A DNA stretch of 10,398 bases, taken from contig JASEHG010000053.1 of assembly GCA_030018855.1 (NCBI GenBank), positions 1-10,398 of the forward strand, written 5' to 3'. The translations under genes were made by a program, and so were the position numbers. The notes beneath the pieces were generated by a model. That model had not been told where the DNA came from and made no database searches. It worked only from the letters and a program-made list of their open reading frames with translations. Shown piece by piece: positions 7,652 to 10,398 of the stretch. Source of the DNA: Candidatus Brocadiaceae bacterium (lineage in GTDB: Bacteria > Planctomycetota > Brocadiia > Brocadiales > Bathyanammoxibiaceae). Numbering within the stretch: the stretch's first letter is position 1; every line of letters starts with the position of its first letter.

Positions 7652-8478
7652 AGAAAAGTTCACCAAAAAACACAACGGATTCGCCATTTATACTGACAAA
7701 ACTACTGGTATTCGTAGTCCTCCTCTTCCAGGGATGTGCAAGCGAACAGAAGGTGGCAGAGATACCCTTTCCAAAGGAAGAGGTAAAGAACATAAGGAAG
7801 GTGGCTATCATGTGCCCCAACGAAAGGCCAGACCTCTTTATGAGCGTAGCTGGAGACGAACATTTTCCCCTGATGTTCCTATCCCCCGCCGTGATACCCC
7901 AACTCTTCCTTGCCATGTCTTACGTCAGCACGACCAGAAATGACAGCCGTCACTTTAACAGCCTTACCTTTGACATGCACATAGGGCACGTCATCAGGGA
8001 GTACCTCTACAGGAAGCTGCAGCGCTCGGCCTCGTTTTCCCTTGTCTCCCCGGAGGAGGTGGAGGCATGCAGGGTCGCTCATAAACTCCAGGGTTCGGAG
8101 GCAAAGACCCCCGGAGATTACGAGCAGATAGGCAGATACCTTGGGGCGGATACGGTCGTAGAACTCTTTATCCTCTCCTACGGGGTAAAAGACCCGGGGG
8201 TGTTTTCCAAACCCTACCTGGTGCTAAAAGTAAAGGCCTCTATGCGGAGGGTGAGGGATGGTACTCTACTGTGGCAGACAAAGATGGTACAGACCTTGCC
8301 CCAGCAGGAAAAGGCATTCGGTTTCAATTACGGGAAGTACTCCGAAGAGGATGCCAGGCTTCTTAAGGAAGAACTAGATAAACTGGCCGGAGTCCTGGCA
8401 GAACGCCTGGTAGAAGAGATGGGCTTCAAGTCTCAGCTCCCCACTGCCAGACTATTGGAGCTAGGGGTCAGGGATTAG
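7648..8478 (+). CDS. Putative lipoprotein, CsgG/LpoB-like
   Basis: This is a 276-aa protein. The N-terminus is basic and polar for about 15 residues, then a hydrophobic stretch (15-28) ends in LFQGC-A, a near-canonical lipobox with C30 as the probable lipidated residue (Phe rather than Leu at -3 is less usual). The mature part has the alpha/beta pattern of CsgG/LpoB/TolB-N-type envelope lipoproteins. A strand VAIMCPN (52-58) is followed by helix HIGHVIREYLYRKL (111-124), the phrase FSLVSPEEVEA (130-140), then LGADTVVELFILSY (165-178) and a strand pair ending in DGTLLWQTKM (204-213). This assignment rests on fold pattern only, and a hypothetical lipoprotein is the safe description. The start ATG overlaps the previous stop (ATGA), with AAGG 7 nt upstream. 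It is the last gene of the operon. Confidence 0.7.
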   Translation: MKKSSPKNTTDSPFILTKLLVFVVLLFQGCASEQKVAEIPFPKEEVKNIRKVAIMCPNERPDLFMSVAGDEHFPLMFLSPAVIPQLFLAMSYVSTTRNDSRHFNSLTFDMHIGHVIREYLYRKLQRSASFSLVSPEEVEACRVAHKLQGSEAKTPGDYEQIGRYLGADTVVELFILSYGVKDPGVFSKPYLVLKVKASMRRVRDGTLLWQTKMVQTLPQQEKAFGFNYGKYSEEDARLLKEELDKLAGVLAERLVEEMGFKSQLPTARLLELGVRD

Positions 8479-8558
8479 AGGGTAGAGGATAGCGAGATTC
8501 TGCCTGCTGTCCCTTATACCACGATCCCTAACCTCCAAAACTCTGTCAAAACTGTAGT

Positions 8559-8573
8559 GGGTACGGCGTATCC
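8559..8573. repeat. Small imperfect palindrome in the convergent intergenic gap
   Basis: GGGTAC and GTATCC pair around GGC with one G-T wobble. It is preceded by GTAGTGG, which is also found just before the larger palindrome 24 nt downstream (8577-8583), so the two may be a decayed tandem of the same element. The evidence is slight. Confidence 0.35.
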
Positions 8574-8582
8574 ATTTGTAGT

Positions 8583-8612
8583 GGTAGGGCCACAGCATGT
8601 TGTGCCCCTACC
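8583..8612. repeat. REP-like 30-nt palindrome between convergent genes
   Basis: The left arm GGTAGGGCCACAGCA (8583-8597) pairs with TGTTGTGCCCCTACC (8598-8612), with one C-C mismatch (8590/8605) and one G-T wobble (8595/8600). The GTAGGG...CCCTAC borders match a common class of short palindromic repeats dispersed in bacterial intergenic DNA. It sits 105 nt past the lipoprotein gene and 59 nt past the THEP1-like gene. There it could protect or help end both transcripts, although no T-run follows on either strand, so it is not a canonical intrinsic terminator. Confidence 0.7.
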
Positions 8613-8670
8613 CTGCAAAAGGTGAGCCGAGCAAGCTAGGCCACTAGCACCTTAAACAAAGAAGCAAGTC

Positions 8671-9231
8671 TTATATCGCCTGAATCTTACCAGACACACC
8701 CTTGCCCTGACCGACTATATCTTTAAGGACGTCAAGGACTTCTTGCAGGATGGAATCCCTATTCTCTATAGTCAGGGTGAATATCCTGACGTCCTGTCGG
8801 GCCTTTATCTCTTGTATGAACCCATCCCCATGGTCCTTAATAACCCCAAACAGTGGATAAGGGCTGTCCAGTGCCTTAATTACCAACTCCTTAAATCTGT
8901 GAGAAAAGAGCTCCATCTTCCCTATCTCGTCTATAACTATAATCTGACTGCCCCGAAGTGCGTCTTCTATCTCATGGATGGCAATGGTCTCAAAGGATTC
9001 TACGTCCACCCCGTATTTCCCCACCCTGGGCTTGCCTTTATAATCTACATGGGCGAGGATACCTTCCCTCCCCCCGAAGGTCTTTATTTTAAAACCCTTC
9101 CTGTCCCTGGCCACCCTTATTTCCTCAGTATAAAAACCCCTGGGTATCAGCCCTGAGACCGCTGATACCTTTATGGCCAAGGTGGTCTTTCCTACCCCTG
9201 GTCTACCTGTAATCAATAGATTTTTCTTCAT
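8671..9231 (-). CDS. THEP1/NTPCR-type nucleoside-triphosphatase
   Basis: This 186-aa cytoplasmic P-loop protein matches the full length of the THEP1/NTPCR family, which hydrolyses nucleoside triphosphates to diphosphates in vitro with broad base preference. Visible features are Walker A GRPGVGKTT (9-17), the family phrase GFYTEEIR (32-39), VGKYGVDVE (70-78), Walker B IIVIDEIGKMEL (97-108) and the conserved NR pair (157-158). No key residue is missing. The start is 2 nt after the stop of the RNA-kinase-like gene, with no good Shine-Dalgarno site, so translation is probably coupled. The biological substrate of THEP1 proteins is unknown; the pairing suggests RNA or nucleotide processing, which is inference. 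Confidence 0.92.
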   Translation of the reverse strand: MKKNLLITGRPGVGKTTLAIKVSAVSGLIPRGFYTEEIRVARDRKGFKIKTFGGREGILAHVDYKGKPRVGKYGVDVESFETIAIHEIEDALRGSQIIVIDEIGKMELFSHRFKELVIKALDSPYPLFGVIKDHGDGFIQEIKARQDVRIFTLTIENRDSILQEVLDVLKDIVGQGKGVSGKIQAI

Positions 9232-9233
9232 AC

Positions 9234-10184
9234 TCAGGAAGGGCTCACCGAGGTAAATTTCACCCGGCTGTCATACCAGTTTTCGTCCAATCTGATAGCA
9301 CCCAGCCTCACTAGCTTTACCCTTTCAATCCCTTCTATGGGCGTTAACAGACGCAACTCCTTAAGGTCCATGTCTTCAATGATACCCAGTCCCAGGGTAA
9401 AGTTCTCGTCATCATTCAGCCCTACCAGCAGTCTCTTGTACAGGCCCCCGTAGCCCTCTCCTGTAAGGATATTTAGCGGATTGATTAGCCTGACTGCCCC
9501 CAGGGGGATGCCTTTAGTCGTTGCCTTCTGGAAATATTCTGAGAATTTCTGCCTGCGGTAGTCTCTCCGCCGTTCGTAAGATTTTGGCTTTATCCCCTCG
9601 TATATCTTTAGACGGTGAAGGGTACGGCATTTCCTGTCCTCATGGGGGCTGAGGATACCCTCCAGTTCTTGTCCACTTTGCAGGGCCACTATGTGCCTGG
9701 CATTGACAAGCTCTATCTTCTGAAATTTTAATTCCCAGGCGGCCCCTCCCTCTACAAAGCCTGAGGTATCTATTATTACAACCTCTGCGCCCCCTCCTTG
9801 TGCCTTCTCTACCAGCTTTTTCAGGCCCGTGGTAGTCTGGAGCAGGTGTCCCAGAGGAGAAGTAGAGCCAATAAAGTACATGGAATGGATTTCCACGTCT
9901 CTGAAGGACGTTGGCCCTGTAACCTTAGGGTGCAGGTCTGGAACGACCTCTAGTCCGCTCAGGAACGACATACCAAGCGTTGCTGGAGGGCCAAAGGCAC
10001 ACTGCCCCATATCGGCAGAGACCATGGCCACATTGCAGCCCCTTAACTGGAGCCCCCTGGATAGATAAAAGGCCAGCGTGGTCTTCCCGGTGTCTGGCGC
10101 CCCAAGGATTATTACCACACCCTTTAGCCTATTTATGCCGTCAACTAGTTCTTTCCAGCCAGGCAGGACTTGGATATCGGTCAT
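9234..10184 (-). CDS. Clp1/Grc3-like polynucleotide 5'-hydroxyl kinase
   Basis: This 316-aa protein matches the kinase core of the Clp1/Grc3/Nol9 family, which uses ATP to phosphorylate 5'-OH ends of RNA (and sometimes DNA). In order come Walker A GAPDTGKTTL (28-37), DMGQ (58-61) followed by FGPPATLG (64-71) as the family signature, and GSTSPLGHLL (106-115). Then follow the Walker B-like IIDTSGFV (137-144) and the basic lid SYERRRDYRRQKFSEYF (202-218), which in relatives closes over ATP. A small C-terminal beta-rich region (about 225-316) resembles the C-terminal domain of archaeal members. The N-terminal beta domain of eukaryotic Clp1 is absent, as in archaeal-type enzymes. It is the first gene of a two-gene operon with the THEP1-like gene. 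The start has no clear Shine-Dalgarno site. Activity is well supported by motifs; the natural RNA substrate is unknown. Confidence 0.88.
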   Translation of the reverse strand: MTDIQVLPGWKELVDGINRLKGVVIILGAPDTGKTTLAFYLSRGLQLRGCNVAMVSADMGQCAFGPPATLGMSFLSGLEVVPDLHPKVTGPTSFRDVEIHSMYFIGSTSPLGHLLQTTTGLKKLVEKAQGGGAEVVIIDTSGFVEGGAAWELKFQKIELVNARHIVALQSGQELEGILSPHEDRKCRTLHRLKIYEGIKPKSYERRRDYRRQKFSEYFQKATTKGIPLGAVRLINPLNILTGEGYGGLYKRLLVGLNDDENFTLGLGIIEDMDLKELRLLTPIEGIERVKLVRLGAIRLDENWYDSRVKFTSVSPS

Positions 10185-10219
10185 GGGATTATGTGCCGTT
10201 CAAAAAATAGGTTATACAG

Positions 10220-10247
10220 ATTATACGAGACCTCTGAAAAATATCCA
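10220..10247 (-). promoter_or_regulatory. Putative sigma70-type promoter of the kinase/NTPase operon
   Basis: On the minus strand a perfect TATAAT (10225 down to 10220) is preceded, after a 16-nt spacer, by TGGATA (10247 to 10242; four of six matches to TTGACA). A start near 10213 would leave a leader of about 29 nt before ATG 10184. The spacer contains the left arm of an inverted repeat (10229-10240), so a protein bound there could block it. The -35 box is weak, so this is a moderate call. Confidence 0.45.
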
Positions 10248-10296
10248 GGATGTCATTCTGATCCGCCTAAGGCGGAAGTAGAACTTTTCAGAGGTC
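10229..10296. repeat. Nested inverted repeat, 12-bp arms with an inner hairpin
   Basis: GACCTCTGAAAA (10229-10240) and TTTTCAGAGGTC (10285-10296) are perfect reverse complements. Between them lies TCCGCC-TAA-GGCGGA (10262-10276), a 6-bp stem with a 3-nt loop. The whole 68-nt unit could be a MITE-like element, an operator, or a structured leader. It lies between the divergent promoters, its left arm overlapping the minus promoter spacer and its right arm ending 8 nt before the plus -35 box. No target-site duplication is visible next to the arms. Confidence 0.7.
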
Positions 10297-10300
10297 GTGG

Positions 10301-10335
10301 CCTATTGAAAAAAAAATTTTTTTTATTATAATAGG
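10301..10335. repeat. 35-nt AT-rich palindrome enclosing a promoter
   Basis: CCTATT (10301-10306) pairs with AATAGG (10330-10335), and inside it a run of nine A (10308-10316) faces eight T (10317-10324), giving a nearly continuous stem with mismatches at 10308/10328 and 10311/10325. It could extrude as a cruciform or bend DNA. The T-run after it (10336-10340) would also suit a terminator on the + strand, but no + strand gene ends nearby. Confidence 0.65.
10305..10332 (+). promoter_or_regulatory. Putative strong sigma70-type promoter facing right
   Basis: TTGAAA (10305-10310; five of six matches) and a perfect TATAAT (10327-10332) are separated by 16 nt made mostly of an A-tract and a T-tract. 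A start near 10339 gives a leader of about 30 nt before ATG 10369, with a good ribosome site in it. The spacing of all parts is coherent. The box sequences lie within the 35-nt palindrome. Confidence 0.6.
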
Positions 10336-10368
10336 TTTTTAATGGGCTGGGGGGAGGAGTTGCGGGAT

Positions 10369-10398
10369 ATGTCCAGGGAGGCCTGCTGGGGGGTTTTG
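10369..10398 (+). CDS. 5' end of an unrecognised gene (cut by right edge)
   Basis: Ten codons are visible, reading MSREACWGVL, and continue past the edge. The start is supported by AGGAG (10355-10359) 9 nt upstream and by the promoter at 10305-10332. The frame is also open from an earlier ATG at 10342, which lacks a ribosome site and would make an almost leaderless message. The gene would be divergent from the kinase operon. Too little is visible to say what it encodes, and the call depends on the frame staying open beyond the window. Confidence 0.45.
   Translation, partial: MSREACWGVL

Noticed and set aside
8635..8648. GCTAG-GCCA-CTAGC hairpin as a terminator for the convergent operons
   Set aside because: The stem is only 5 bp and no T-run follows on either strand.
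8743..9156. Open frame of 137 codons on the plus strand
   Set aside because: It is antisense to the THEP1-like gene, whose Walker motifs and family signatures identify the true coding strand.
10301..10340. AT-rich hairpin followed by TTTTT read as an intrinsic terminator
   Set aside because: No + strand gene ends upstream of it, and on the minus strand the hairpin is not followed by a T-run. The promoter reading explains the boxes and the downstream ribosome site better.

Overview
The window comes from a bacterium with about 50 % GC. It has a preference for AGG/AGA arginine and ATA isoleucine codons, which is often seen in thermophilic or deep-branching lineages. The gene content fits that background: a MoxR/DUF58/VWA envelope operon, plus a Clp1/Grc3-type RNA kinase beside a THEP1-type NTPase, a pair of families common in archaea and thermophilic bacteria. 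A planctomycete/Brocadiales-like or Nitrospirota-like host is a guess; no marker gene here settles it.

Positions 3-8478 (+ strand) hold one tightly packed transcription unit. It begins with the 3' end of a disordered, charged protein cut by the left edge. Next come a MoxR AAA+ ATPase, a DUF58 protein with a VWA fold, a BatA-like membrane-anchored VWA protein (624 aa) and a very large membrane protein (861 aa) with two VWA domains and a split glutamine-amidotransferase-like fold. A secreted PDZ protein with a helical C-terminal half and a probable lipoprotein with a CsgG/LpoB-like look follow. Neighbouring genes abut or overlap (gaps of 0, -20, +8, +1, -8 and -4 nt), so translational coupling is likely. 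By family knowledge, MoxR ATPases act as chaperone-like partners of VWA proteins. Four intact MIDAS motifs on three proteins, two of them membrane-anchored, suggest an inner-membrane assembly with a periplasmic and possibly outer-membrane arm.

Positions 8479-8670 separate the two convergent units. This gap has no gene but carries a 30-nt REP-like palindrome and a smaller imperfect one. A related-looking perfect GC-rich palindrome lies inside the signal-peptide codons of the PDZ gene.

Positions 8671-10184 (- strand) hold a two-gene operon: a Clp1/Grc3-like polynucleotide 5'-hydroxyl kinase followed 2 nt later by a THEP1/NTPCR-type nucleoside-triphosphatase. A nucleotide or RNA end-processing role is likely, but the physiological substrate is unknown.

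Positions 10185-10398 form a divergent control region. It has a plausible promoter for the kinase operon, a nested inverted repeat (12-bp arms, 68 nt overall) and a strong sigma70-type promoter buried in a 35-nt palindrome. After these come a Shine-Dalgarno sequence and the first ten codons of a + strand gene that runs off the right edge. No tRNA, rRNA, CRISPR or insertion-sequence transposase was seen.
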